A DNA stretch of 64,000 nt, taken from positions 384,253 through 448,252 of the forward strand of contig NSJX01000004.1 in NCBI GenBank assembly GCA_002286715.1. Direction: 5' to 3'. The notes under the pieces are model-generated. The model had not been told where the DNA came from and did no database searches. It was given only the letters and a program-made list of their open reading frames with translations. The DNA comes from Dentipellis sp. KUC8613. Taxonomy: Eukaryota > Basidiomycota > Agaricomycetes > Russulales > Hericiaceae. Shown one piece after another: positions 23,079-33,941 of the stretch (its first letter is position 1; each line of letters opens with the position of its first letter). Made by a program: the position numbers and the translations under genes.

Positions 23079-25363
23079 CTACTGCCGCCCCCACCAGCCC
23101 CCCAGGAGGCTGCTCAAGCCGCCCCTCGCAGGCGCCGTCGGCTCCGGCGTCGGCGCGCGCTGGATCTCCTCCGCCCTTGCCCGAGCCAGCAGCTTCTTCT
23201 CGGGGGCCGGCGCCGCCGACGCAGCCTGGGCGGGCGCGGCGCGCACGGGGGCAGGCGCGGCGATGACGGGCTTGCTCTTGCCTGCGCGCTCGAGGAGGCG
23301 GTCCATATCGAGCTGCACGTAGTTGAGCGCGATATCGAAGAAGAGCGGCTTCTTGTACCCCGCGTTGTCCGCGCGCACGGCGCCGCCGTTGTACGCGAAC
23401 CAGTCCTGCTTGAGGCGGAGCGCGTCCGCGTTCAGCTCGCCCTCGAGCTCGTCCGCGTCGGCGTTTTGGAGCGGATAGAAGGCGGGGTCGGCGGTGGTGA
23501 TCGGGTCGGTGTCAATAGTGCTTAGAACGGATCGCGTCTCGCGCAGGTGGAGGAGGGCCCGCTGGACCAGAGTCAGGGCCTCCGCGAACTTCTTCACGGG
23601 TGCATAGCAGCGCGACAAGTATAGACACCTATGTGAGGGGGCCAGTCAGATAAATCGGGATCTAACGTGTAGACATCAACGTGTGGCGGCGACTTACCGA
23701 CGAGCATTCGTGAACGCTACGCGTGCCTCCACGGCAGAGGAGAGGTCTGGACTTTCTTCCACGATGGGCAAAGTCCGCATTTGATTCAGGCTTTGCAGCG
23801 TCGTGTCAAGAAGCTTGACGAGCGCCGGGAACAATCGAGCATCGACCTGCTCCTTCTGTGACTTGGAAGAGCCAGGCTTGCTCTTCTGGGCATGGTCCTG
23901 ACGGACCGCCTGCGCGCGGTGAGAGGAAAGTAGGGTAGAAACGAGGAGGAGGTCCCGCTGAATACGGCGCGAGAGAAGCTGATACACGATGTATGCGTGC
24001 ACGAAGTGGATGTCCCTCGCACCGCCAGCCTGCGACGAGCCTGACGTCGACCCGCCGGCCTAAAATTACACACCTAAGCGCGGGCCGGGACGAAAGTGCA
24101 TTGTAACATACCTGTTGTGCCTCGACAAGTTTCCTCGCCACGTCCTCAGCGTCGCTCAGGGCGAGCAGGATGCCGTCATACGCCGCGACGCCGCGCTTCG
24201 ACTTGTTCCCCTTCTGTGCCTTCTTGCCCTTCTGCTCAGAAACGCCCTTGTTGCTGGCCTGCGGATCGGCAGAATTCTCCTGCTTGAGCTTCGCCTCGCC
24301 TTCCTGGACCTTCAGGAGCACGTCCACGAGCTCGGGGTTACGTATCGGCACGGGCTTTCCTTCCCACAGAAGAGTGCCCAATTTCTTCTTCGCCTGGCCC
24401 TGAGCGGCCGCTTGGCCCTCGGTCCGGATCTTCACAACCAGATTGTCGACGCCCTCGACGATTTGGGCCTTATGCTGCGCGGAGATCTCAGCCACGATGC
24501 CATTGATGTCGTACGCCTTTTCACGCCCGAGCTCGTGTGCGCAATACCTGATCTCGGCGCCGATGTCGTCGCCAAAGTACGTCGCGAGGGCCTGGTCTCG
24601 GCTCGTCGTGGCGGAATCGGCGAGCTCGTCCAGCAGGCTGCGCGCAATGCTAAGCTGGATGAGACCGTCTTCGAACTCGTCACGGTATCGCAGGAAGCGG
24701 CCGTTCAATATGAGCGTGTACACGGTGATTTCGAGCAGGCTTTCCGCGGTGAGGCGCGATCCGGCGTGAAGAGTCTGGCACTGCGACAATAACTGGGTGG
24801 CCCAGTGGACGGCGCGGCGGAATCGACCTGTCGCGTTGTGTCGCACGGCGGCAGCCTTATCTGAATTCTCCGGTAGGGACGCCAAGGCCAACAGTTCCTG
24901 TGAATGGGCCCAAGCACGCTCCGCTTCGAAGAGCAGGAGTTGCAGACTTCGGTAAATTAGCCGTGATTCGCCACTACGATCGGCTTGAGCACCACTCACT
25001 GTCCGTCCTGAAGCTTATCGGTAGGCACCACGGGCAGCTTTTTGAACTCGCGCCCTTTACCGTGTGTCATCTTTAGCGAGGACCGCAGGCGGTGTGTCCT
25101 ATTGGCACAATGCTTCCTACACACCGGTAGCGCACATCTCTTGGTAAGTATACAAGTGGATCTTCAATCGGGGATTCTGCGCACCTATACCGACCAAAGT
25201 CATTGTACCTCAACCCATACGAGCTTCTTTGCTCGTTAGCGAGCTGCAAGGCTGCGAAACATAAACAACGTCGATCGCCGATCATTTATGCGATGTACTC
25301 CCCCCATTCATGCCGGGAAAACATACCTCGAAATGAGAGCTGTGTCTTGGATGCGTCGGCCAT
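23079..25363 (-). CDS. SRP68: Signal recognition particle subunit SRP68
   Basis: Binds and bends SRP RNA in the S domain and pairs with SRP72 for co-translational ER targeting. The first coding exon is 37 nt (25363-25327, MADASKTQLSFR). Splicing then gives ALQLANEQRSSYGLRYNDF, GRYRKHCANRTHRLRSSLKM, THGKGREFKKLPVVPTDKLQ and DGHLQLLLFEAERAWAHSQE, the conserved RNA-binding TPR-like region. Further blocks are IGAEIRYCAHELG and YDGILLALSDAEDVARKLVE. The C-terminus KPLFFDIALNYVQLDMDRLL matches the SRP72-binding helix, and the tail ends LSSLLGGWWGRQ. A Pro/Ala-rich linker precedes the tail. About 620-640 aa in at least seven exons. Divergent from GET3. Confidence 0.94.
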
Positions 25364-25588
25364 AGGCGAAACGTGGCGAAAGACAGAGTAGCTGCTAGAA
25401 TGATGGAGAAAGAAAGCAGCTGACGACGCGTCTGGCACGGCGCGTCCAAGTCGATGTCCTGATCAGGCAGTCTATAATACTGCACCACGCACACTCCCGG
25501 AAATCACTTGCTAACCCCCGATACCTCGTCCCCTCTCCACTTTATCCCAAACAAACGCACACCTACCGCTACCGGAAGCAGCGCTGAA
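25364..25588. promoter_or_regulatory. Bidirectional promoter, SRP68 / GET3
   Basis: 225 bp between start codons. A TCTATAATAC word at about 25471-25480 could serve as a TATA-like element for GET3, roughly 110 bp before its ATG. No other motif is clear. Confidence 0.45.
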
Positions 25589-27144
25589 ATGGCCGAAGAG
25601 ACGCTCCCTCCCACGTTGCAGAACGTTCTCGACCAGAAGTCGCTGAAGTGGATCTTTTGCGGCACGTTCACGTTCACTTGCTGTCCCGTTACATACCCCC
25701 AGCTCATGCGTGGTGTCCGTGACCAGGTGGAAAGGGTGGTGTTGGTACGTCGCCCGGCTCTAAATGAGATTGCATCAGGCATTGAACTGCTAACCCAGGT
25801 AAGACCACGACGTCATGTTCGCTGGCCATCCAGCTCGCACAAGCCAGGGAGTCCGTCCTGCTGATCGTACGTTTCACGTCCATGTTTGCATTGACGTATC
25901 TAGAGCTAACCCTGAACGCGCGCATCGTATCCACATCCACGTCCGCATCCGCATCCGTACCGTCTGTAGTCGACAGATCCCGCACACAACCTGTCCGATG
26001 CATTCGGGCAGAAGTTCTCGAAGGAGGCGACCAAGGTGAACGGGTTCGACAACCTCTTCGCCATGGAGATCGATCCGACGAGCGCGATCCAAGAAATGGT
26101 CGAACAATGTAACGCAATCTGCCCCCGCGTATCTCGCTCTGCTCGCACGCGCACTCACCGCCTCCCGCTCCCCAGCTGACTCGAACGGCATGATGGGCAC
26201 GATGATGCAGGATCTGGCGTTCGCCATCCCGGGCGTGGACGAGGCCATGAGCTTTGCCGAAATCATGAAGTGAGCAGCGCCCCGCACACACGCACGCACG
26301 CATCTGCTTCGCGCTAACGAACTTGTGCGCACCCACACCGTGCCGCAGACACGTGAAGTCGATGGAATTTTCGGTCATCGTCTTTGACACCGCGCCGACC
26401 GGACACACGCTGCGCTTCCTGTCCTTCCCCACCGTGCTCGAGAAGGCGCTGGGCAAGCTGTCCGCGCTCAGCGGGCGCATTGGGCCCATGATCAACCAGG
26501 TATGTCGCCGCGCACCGGGTGCATTCTGCGTGAAGTGATACATCTTGTGTCGGGTGTCTAGATGTCCAGTCTCATGGGCGGCCAAGCAGACGCGACAGAG
26601 GACATGTTCTCGAAACTGGAGTCCATGCGCGCCGTCATCACAGAAGTGAACACCCAGTTCAAGGACCCGGTACGCCTGAGCCCCCTCTGCATCGCCCAGT
26701 CCAGAACGCGCTCTGACTCGCGCCCATGTGAATGTCACCGCGAACAGGAAAAGACAACCTTCATCTGTGTCTGCATCTCCGAGTTCCTGTCGCTGTACGA
26801 GACGGAGCGCCTAGTCCAAGAACTGACCGCGTACGAGATCGACACGCACAACATCGTCGTGAACCAGCTTCTATTCCCCAAGAAGAGTAAGCTTCCCATC
26901 TCCCCCTTTCCCTTCCCCCCGCCACCCGAAATGAACGCCCTCTTTTCCTGCAGGCTCGAACTGCGAACACTGTCGGGTGCGCCACAACATGCAGCAGAAG
27001 TACCTCAACGAGGCACACGAGCTCTACGACGAGTTCTTCCATATCGTGCAGCTGCCCCTCCTCACCGAGGAGGTGCGCGGGCCCGCCAAGCTCAAGGAGT
27101 TCAGCAAGATGCTCGTCGAGCCGTACAAGCCCGATCTGGACTGA
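25589..27144 (+). CDS. GET3: Get3/TRC40 tail-anchored protein-targeting ATPase
   Basis: Homodimeric cytosolic ATPase that delivers tail-anchored proteins to the Get1/Get2 receptor at the ER. Exon 1 gives [20 protein letters not shown] then WIFCG. The deviant P-loop GGKGGVGKTT is assembled from three exons, the middle one being only 18 nt (25727-25744). Next come switch [18 protein letters not shown], the A-loop [11 protein letters not shown], the client-binding Met-rich stretch [17 protein letters not shown], and the zinc CxxC motif [17 protein letters not shown] that bridges the dimer. The end is [12 protein letters not shown] with TGA at 27142-27144. About 325 aa, normal for the family. Intron 1 (25662-25726) begins with GC rather than GT. 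Confidence 0.95.
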
Positions 27145-28047
27145 GGGGGCTCGGAGTGATGATGACCTGCATCGACGCATCTATAGCTAGTCACTGGACA
27201 CTAGTCATTGCAGCCGCCCGATGTGCATGTTGCCTGGATCTACCATCTTCCTGCAGCCTCGGCCTACAAATACATCTTTACAATGACGTGTATATAGCCT
27301 CGTCACTTCAATCTCCAGATCTGCATCGCTCGGGAGTTGTATGTAGCCTGTCTGAGTAAGTTCAGCATACGTCAACGCTGGAATCTTGAACGATGTCGAC
27401 AGCAGCAGGTGGCCGGGATCTGCAGTGCGAATTGGCCGGACTTGCTCACGTTCATGGGCAGCTGCTGCACCCCGGCTTTCCCGGTGCAAGATCTTAGTCC
27501 TCGCCACGCAGATCAACCAGGACGAATTAAATGCTAGATTCGACGCGTAGGTTATATGGGCCGGGACAAATCAATACAACGGATAAACACGGAGAATATA
27601 CAAACGCAGAACGAACACAAACACAAACACAAACGCAACCACAGAACACAGCGGCGACGGCATACCATACCGCCCATATCCCGGAGAGCAAAAGCCGGTA
27701 GTATATGTGACCGTCCGTAAAGCACAAACAAACCACTGACAAGATAGGTAGGTGGAAGTGTAAGTGTAAAGACGGACGCACGGCCCTACCGCTTTTCGTC
27801 TAGACGTGCCAATGCCAATGCTATTGCTATTTTGTACAAGGGGGAGAACAGAACCGAAGTCTGAGCCTGATGAGCCTGAGCGAAAAGGAGAGCGAGTGGG
27901 GATGCCAAAAATACAACACGAGATATGAAAGCAACCGATCACTCATCCGAGAAGCGAAATGCGGAACGCGGGGTTCCAGTGTGCCATGGGAGGGCCTCCG
28001 CGGGACCCTGCCTGTCCATGGCATGTATCCTAAATCCAAGAAAAGAC
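27145..28047. other. Convergent 3' region of GET3 and YAP1
   Basis: About 900 bp, AT-richer than the coding flanks, with an ACACAA hexamer repeat. Consistent with two 3' UTRs; no gene seen. Confidence 0.5.
27614..27634. repeat. ACACAA hexanucleotide microsatellite
   Basis: Three and a half perfect ACACAA units within the convergent 3' region. Confidence 0.75.
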
Positions 28048-30012
28048 CTAAGCATTCGTCCCCTTCCGAGTGAGCTTCTCCAGTATTTGGTTGATCCCCG
28101 CCGGGTCGAGGACGACCTTCGTCCCGTCGCACCGCGCTTTGTCCGTGAACTCGGCGCACAGTGCATTGATGTCAACATTCTAAAACATTGCATTCACTCA
28201 GCATCGCAACGACCTATTCAAGCTAAATGAGAGCTTACACTAGATTTGAAGCCTGGGTGGGAAGTGATACTCCTCCAAGCGCTGAGAACCTCGACATTCT
28301 TGTCGCTCTTCTCCGTGGGAGGGAACGTTGCGCCCTTGCATACAATCATCGGCCCACGGCCGTTGTCGACAGCCTTCCGCAGGTGCGACATAGCCGGCTC
28401 ATTTTCCGGCGGTGGCGGGGGTGGTGCGAATATCGAGCTGCCCGACGCATCGATGTGCCGCTCTAGATCAGCCTTTGTCTTCGGGCACTTCTCCACGGAA
28501 TGTCCATCGGCAGGCGTCGAAGCCGACTCCGGGCTCTGTGTCGAAGTGGCAGGAGAGGAAGAGGAAGTCGTGGTGTCAGGGCGGCTGACCGTGTGGAGGA
28601 CGGGGCTGATGGATGATGGACTCCTGCTCTTGAGCAACACATCAAAGTCCACTGGACCTTGTGGATCAAACACGCTCCCTCCAAATAGTTCATCGAGCGA
28701 CCCAGACTGGCTCGGGGTGGAGTCCTGTCTGGGTGACTGTGATTGCGCCGTCCATGTATTGAAAGCGCCTATGTCGAATGGATTGTTCCCATTCGACTGC
28801 GGCGACTGAGCGGCGCTCTTATTAGCATGCTGGAGGTGGGAAGCGACAGTGACGTCCGTCAATATAGGGTCAGCGAACGACATGAAGCGTGGGTTGCTGG
28901 CGATGGTCTTGTAGGGCGTGTTGGAAGGAACGTAGTGACCAAAGCCGAAGTCGTAGGACATGTTACGATCGACACTGTTACTGTCTTCAGCCATGCTGAG
29001 TGACGACGAATCGAAGGGCGTTAATGAGCCGAAATCGATGTCAGAGGGGAAGTTAGAGGGGGTGTCAAGCGACGACGATGCAGGCGTCGCATTCTTGGAC
29101 GTCGATGCCGAGGGGCCAGCGTATGAGGCGTCGGGCGCTAGGCTGAAAGAAGTAGACGTGTTCTTGATCCCTTGATTATCGGCGCTTCCCCCCTGCCGCG
29201 GCATTGAGAAAGTGAACTGGGCCTGCTTGAGCATCACGTTTTCTTCCTGCAAGCGCTGGAGGAGCTCCCGAAGGTGCTCATTCTCGGTCTGGGTCAGATC
29301 ATTCTTAGCTTCAAGAGAAGCGACCTTATCCTCCAACTAAAATCGACAGAAACCGGTAAGACTGAGTGGTGTGGCAGAGACAGGACACTTACGTCCTTAA
29401 CGTGCTTCTCCTTGCGCTCCCTGAAGGCACGCTGAGCAGCACGATTTTGCTCCTTACGTTTGAGAAGGCGAGACTCATCCTGATGTACGGGGTCACAAAC
29501 CGGATCATGCACAAGCCAAAAACCACCCTTACCTGGTTGGTGCCAGACTTGCGTCGAGCTGGGCCCTTCTTACCAGCTAGCAGGAGAAGAGTATTACGCG
29601 GGAACAGATGACGACAGGGCAGTGGCGACTAACCAAGATGTGGTGCTTTATGGCTGGGGCCCTCTTCAAAGTCCTCCTCACTGGCCTTGCGCTTCAGATG
29701 GTCCTCGCCCGAGTCGCCCGCAGCGCTGTAGATGGCCGATTGGCGGCGAGAACCCGACTCGTTGATGCTAGGAGGGCTGGGGCTACTGTCGTCGCTAAGA
29801 GGAGGCGGTGGACCTGGGGGCGGGAGATTGGAGAGCTTGGTGGGGTCGACACCGTCTGGAGTGAAGGCGAGTGGGTCTACGCCGGTGGCGCCGATATCAG
29901 GGGTGAACTGTTTCTGAAGGAGGGCGAGGAAGTCGTCGTCAGCAAGGGTGGCTAGAGAGTGAGGGTTGGACGAGAAGTCCCAGAGCGGGGCACCGAGATC
30001 AAAGCCCTCCAT
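28048..30012 (-). CDS. YAP1: AP-1-like bZIP transcription factor (Yap1/Pap1 type)
   Basis: Redox-sensing nuclear activator of antioxidant and drug-efflux genes. Exon 1 (30012 to about 29632) is acidic and Pro-rich (MEGFDLGAPLWDFSSN...). A basic nuclear-localisation stretch, AGKKGPARRKSGTNQ, forms a small exon. The basic region has the family signature NRAAQRAFRERKEKHVKD, followed by the leucine zipper LEDKVASLEAKNDLTQTENE. The C-terminal cysteine-rich domain has four cysteines (EKCPKTK, MIVCKG, NALCAEF, KARCDG) and the motif CDGTKVVLDPAGINQILEKL, which in Pap1/Yap1 masks a nuclear export signal when oxidised. I see no separate N-terminal cysteine cluster. TAG at 28048-28050. Confidence 0.93.
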
Positions 30013-31758
30013 GAGACGAGGATATGCGTATACGGGGGGTAGATGCTGGGAGTGGAAAAGAAAGAAAGGACTGGTGGCAAGAGGTGTTCGGAGAGCAGAG
30101 GAGAGTGTGTGTTCCGGGCCATCGACAGAAACTCAGACCCGCCCCCTCGCTGAGGTAAGCCGCCAGGTCCCGTGCACAGGTCGGCATCCCAGCGCGCTCA
30201 TGATCGCGTCCTCTGATGGCCACATTCCCCCACCTGCGTCCTCCTCAATTCCCCGCACCCGCACCTCCTTCCTCCGTCCTTTCCTCCTCGCAGCACTCCC
30301 TCCCGTCCCCCGCAGCGTCCGCAACCCGTCCAGCAGACCCACGGGCCCCCTCGCCTGCCCGAGCCAGATGACTCAGCACATTGCATCATCCCTAGAGCGC
30401 CATTCAGTCGACGGTCCACCTTCCCGCCAGAGAGCCGCCGGCCGATTCGGCAACTTCATCCGCACGACGCGCGTCCGCCCTCCTCGCACAGGCGGTCTGC
30501 GGCAAGTATCTCCGGCGGAGCGACCCACCATCGCGCGCCTCATGATCTGACTCGCGCATTCACATCGTGATTTGTTCCAGCCTCTCGCTCCTGCATCCGA
30601 CGACACAATCAGCCGCGAAACGCTCCCTTGTGTCAAGCCCATCACGCTCGCCGTCGGCGCACCCACATGCGTCGGGCCTCGCGGGCACTCTCGAGCGGGC
30701 GACTGCGATGGGCCCGAGCCCGAGTCGGCCGTGGCCCCTAATCCAGCAGGGCGCAACAGCGGGCTGCTGCGCCTCGGCTTTTCAAAGATCGCCTAGCTCT
30801 TCGGTTGATCTGCCAATGCCCGCCCGCATGGAGCAATGTTGCTATGCTCGCTATTCGAGGAACTCTCGTGCTGTCTCGTCAGCCGGCGCCCGTGAAAACG
30901 TGTGCACCGCGTACCATAATTTACAGGAACACTCCAAGATATCTGCATCAACATCAGCGTTTCGTTATTTCATTGTGTTGGGGCAAGTATGCAGGCGATT
31001 TTAAATTCTGGATATTGCAACTCTGGGGATCATGTCGAGCATGCGGTGTACATACCTACCTAACTACTTTACTTATCTACTCAAAACTGCAATCAAGCAC
31101 AATCACTACACGTTTCCTGGCATGCCATAATGATCTGCGCTCGAACCCGCCCGCCCCCACTTCCCGGCGACAAAAAGCATCGCCGGCCACCAACGCTAAC
31201 GCTGCAGCCCTCGAGGAACCGGGCCCAAATCTCGCATCGCCTTGGCAATGACAGCAGCATTCGACCGATCCCCCTAATCGCCTCGGGAATAAGGAAACAC
31301 CTTTTGCGAGGTTCTGAATAAGAATGATCTGGCGATCGACAAGTCTTAGACTCTCGGCCGCGGAAGGAATGGATGGGGCCGCGCCTCAGCATCTTATCTG
31401 CATTGAACACTGAATATGAATGCTAGTGCTGCGACTCAGATTTAGACGCGGTGGCAAATGCCTCGCGGGGTATAGTGTACGCGTAAAGATTCAGACGCAA
31501 CCCACAGGCGGACATCCGGCGTTTGGTGTATGGGTATGTATGCAGCGAGGAACGAGGGACGACGACGGAGGTATAGGTATACTATGACAGGTGCTAGCAA
31601 CCCTGATGGTGATTAACCCACTATGAAACAAGTAAGTGCGTGCGCGAGAAGGAAAGTAGCAGACGATGCGAAAGTAATGATACGAATAGAATAGATGACG
31701 ATGCAAAAGCCGGGAGTCGGTCCAAGACTCCAAATCCAAAACGACAAACGACGCGAGA
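30013..31758. promoter_or_regulatory. Long YAP1 upstream region, about 1.75 kb
   Basis: Separates the YAP1 start from the ERF4 stop on the same strand. A palindromic AP-1/Gcn4-type TGACTCA lies at 30369-30375, about 357 bp upstream of the YAP1 ATG. Open frames of up to 194 codons on either strand are Pro/Arg/Ser-rich, match nothing known and are not called. Confidence 0.4.
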
Positions 31759-33205
31759 TCACTGCAAGCAATACGTGGTCAGATTCCTCATTGGCCACAC
31801 TAGAAGACGAGCCCGAGGCCACTCACATAATACTCGATCTCAAGCTGTACAGTATGCGATCGCAGGAGGAGGGGGGGACACCGATATATCTGAATCAGCA
31901 GCGTCCGGAAGTGAGATGGCCTGGTGCACTCACGAACAAAAACGCGACCTTGCGTGGCCAGAGGATGTTCAGCCCCACCGGATTGTAAAGTTCCGTGTTG
32001 AGTTCCTCGATAAGACGGTGCAGGCGCATCATTTGCTGCATCCAACACCATGTCAGCATACGACTAGCCCCGACCCGGGAAACAGGAACCAAGAAACACA
32101 CCCGGTCGTAATGCGACGACATCACGAGCGACGACAAGTGCAGCGTAAAGATATCAAGAAAGTTGTCCACAAACGAGTGCCGCAGACTGTGCGCCGCGAT
32201 GAGCACCTCGTTGATGGCATTTACCGTCTCCAAAAACTGCGTCGGCGTTAACTGCTCCCCACTCGTCTTGTAAGCGCCCACACCCCCACAAACAGCAAAA
32301 TGTATAAACGCACCCGGCCCTCAAACTCAAGCGGGTACGTCGGTGCGAACTGCGCGACATCGCCACCAGAGTAGTCCCGCTCGATGCGGACGATTTCGCG
32401 CGGGTGGTGCACGCCAATCTGCCCTATGGGCTCCGTGCCAAACGCAGAGTCACTCGGCGGCGGGCCAAAGTAATACGACGACACAGGAATCAGCCTGCGC
32501 GACGCCCTGTCGTCCCAGCAAAAACAGCAAACCGCATCCATTAGTCCCAGCCCCGCACGAACAACATAAAAAAACGCACTGCTTCTGCGCAAACGACGCC
32601 TCCGCCTTAGTCGCCCAATCCGCACTCGTATCCGCATCCGCATCCGCGTCCACGCCCAGCCCGCGCCCATTCGTCAGCGGCGGCTCGACGACCTCCCACG
32701 GCGGCGGCGACACGGACGGCGCGCGCGTCGACGTATCGAGGCGCAGCGGGTGCGTGTGCGTGTGCGCGGCCGTCGGCGCGAGCCGGCCCCGCAGCGAGCT
32801 CTCCTGCGAGTCGCCGTCGCCGTCGAGCGCGAGCATCCCGCCCGTCGCCTGCCCGAGCACCGTCGTGTCCGGCTCGTCCTCCGACCTGCGCCCGTGTCCG
32901 CGGTGGTACTCGTCCTCGTCGGCCTCTGCGGGGACCAGGTTGATGCCGAGCATGCGCACTGGCGGGGGGGACGGGGAGGGGGACGGCGACGGGGAGGGCG
33001 AGGGCGAGGGACGTGCTGCTTCGGGCAGGTGCGTCCCGAGGCCCAAGCCTGCCCCCGTGCGTGCGTGCGCGTGCGGCTGGGGCTCGAGGGCAGACGTCGA
33101 GGCGTCTGCGCTCATGGCGTCGGGCGATCGCGAGTGCGAGGGGGGCGAGGGGGGCGGGCGGGCGGCGTGATCGGGGGTGCTCGAGCTTGCGTGTGTCTGT
33201 GTCAT
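31759..33205 (-). CDS. ERF4: Ras palmitoyltransferase subunit Erf4 (Golgin A7/ERF4 family)
   Basis: Accessory subunit of the Erf2 DHHC palmitoyltransferase that modifies Ras at the ER/Golgi. The N-terminal 250 residues are disordered, with Pro-Ser repeats and His/Thr runs. The conserved domain starts near 32420: HHPREIVRIERDYSGGDVAQ, FAPTYPLEFEGR, then LTPTQFLETVNAINEVLIAA, HSLRHSFVDNFLDIFTLHLS, and finally MMRLHRLIEELNTELYNPVG, LNILWPRKVAFLF and LEIEYY. The last coding exon appears to hold only the TGA stop (31759-31761), after intron 31762-31826. If that intron is retained, eight more residues are added. Start chosen as the first ATG of the long first exon; a downstream ATG is possible. Confidence 0.88.
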
Positions 33206-33941
33206 GGCAGGCTCATCTAGGGCTGCGTTCTGTTCGAGTTCGGGTTCGGGTGGTGGTTCGGGTGGTGTGACGTAGGGTGGTGTTAAGGGAGCGACGGGGG
33301 CGAAGGCAGCGGCTGGCCGGGAGCTCGAGCCAGGCTCGGAGGCAAAGAACTGAGGAGGATCTGGCTGGAATGGTGTGCGTCGTGCGAATGCACGCGCCGG
33401 CGGGATGCGCGGAAGTTCCCGAGCTGCAGCTGGCCTCCTGGTTGCCTCGAGGCTTTCAACTTTCTTCGCTTTTGGACGAGCATCTTATTATGTAGCCATG
33501 ACCGTAATGGCGTGTAGCTTATTCACCGAGGTAGGACAGTCCGAGGAAAACAATGTTCTTACGCGCTCCATCCAACAAACCTCCAACCCACAAAATGACC
33601 CAAAACAATAATCTATTGCGTATATGCAGAGCATGAGAATGAGAATGAGGGTGACAAAATTTGCACAGACAGGCGGGGGGGATTGAAAGCGCTGGATGAC
33701 TCAATGATATATGTATGGCTGCAATGGAGATGACGGGAGCTGGAGCGGCAACGAACGACGACGACATAAAACTAACTACTGACTAACGTACACGCTGCAA
33801 TAAGACACATGGAGGGGACGACGGTAACTGTAAATGTAACGGGGCATGAAGGGGGCATGAGCGGAGTGAAGAGAAGAGGAGGTACATATCATAACGTGGC
33901 GCGTAACAGTAAAGAGTGAACCGGCAAAGTGAAAAAAGTCC
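33206..33941. other. Intergenic, CYC8 3' end and ERF4 promoter
   Basis: About 735 bp between two minus-strand genes. AT-richer toward 33540-33900, consistent with 3' UTR. No gene, RNA or repeat recognised. Confidence 0.45.

Noticed and set aside
29966..31004. Plus-strand frames in the YAP1 upstream region
   Set aside because: Arg/Pro/Ser-rich, no domains, and the first overlaps YAP1 exon 1.
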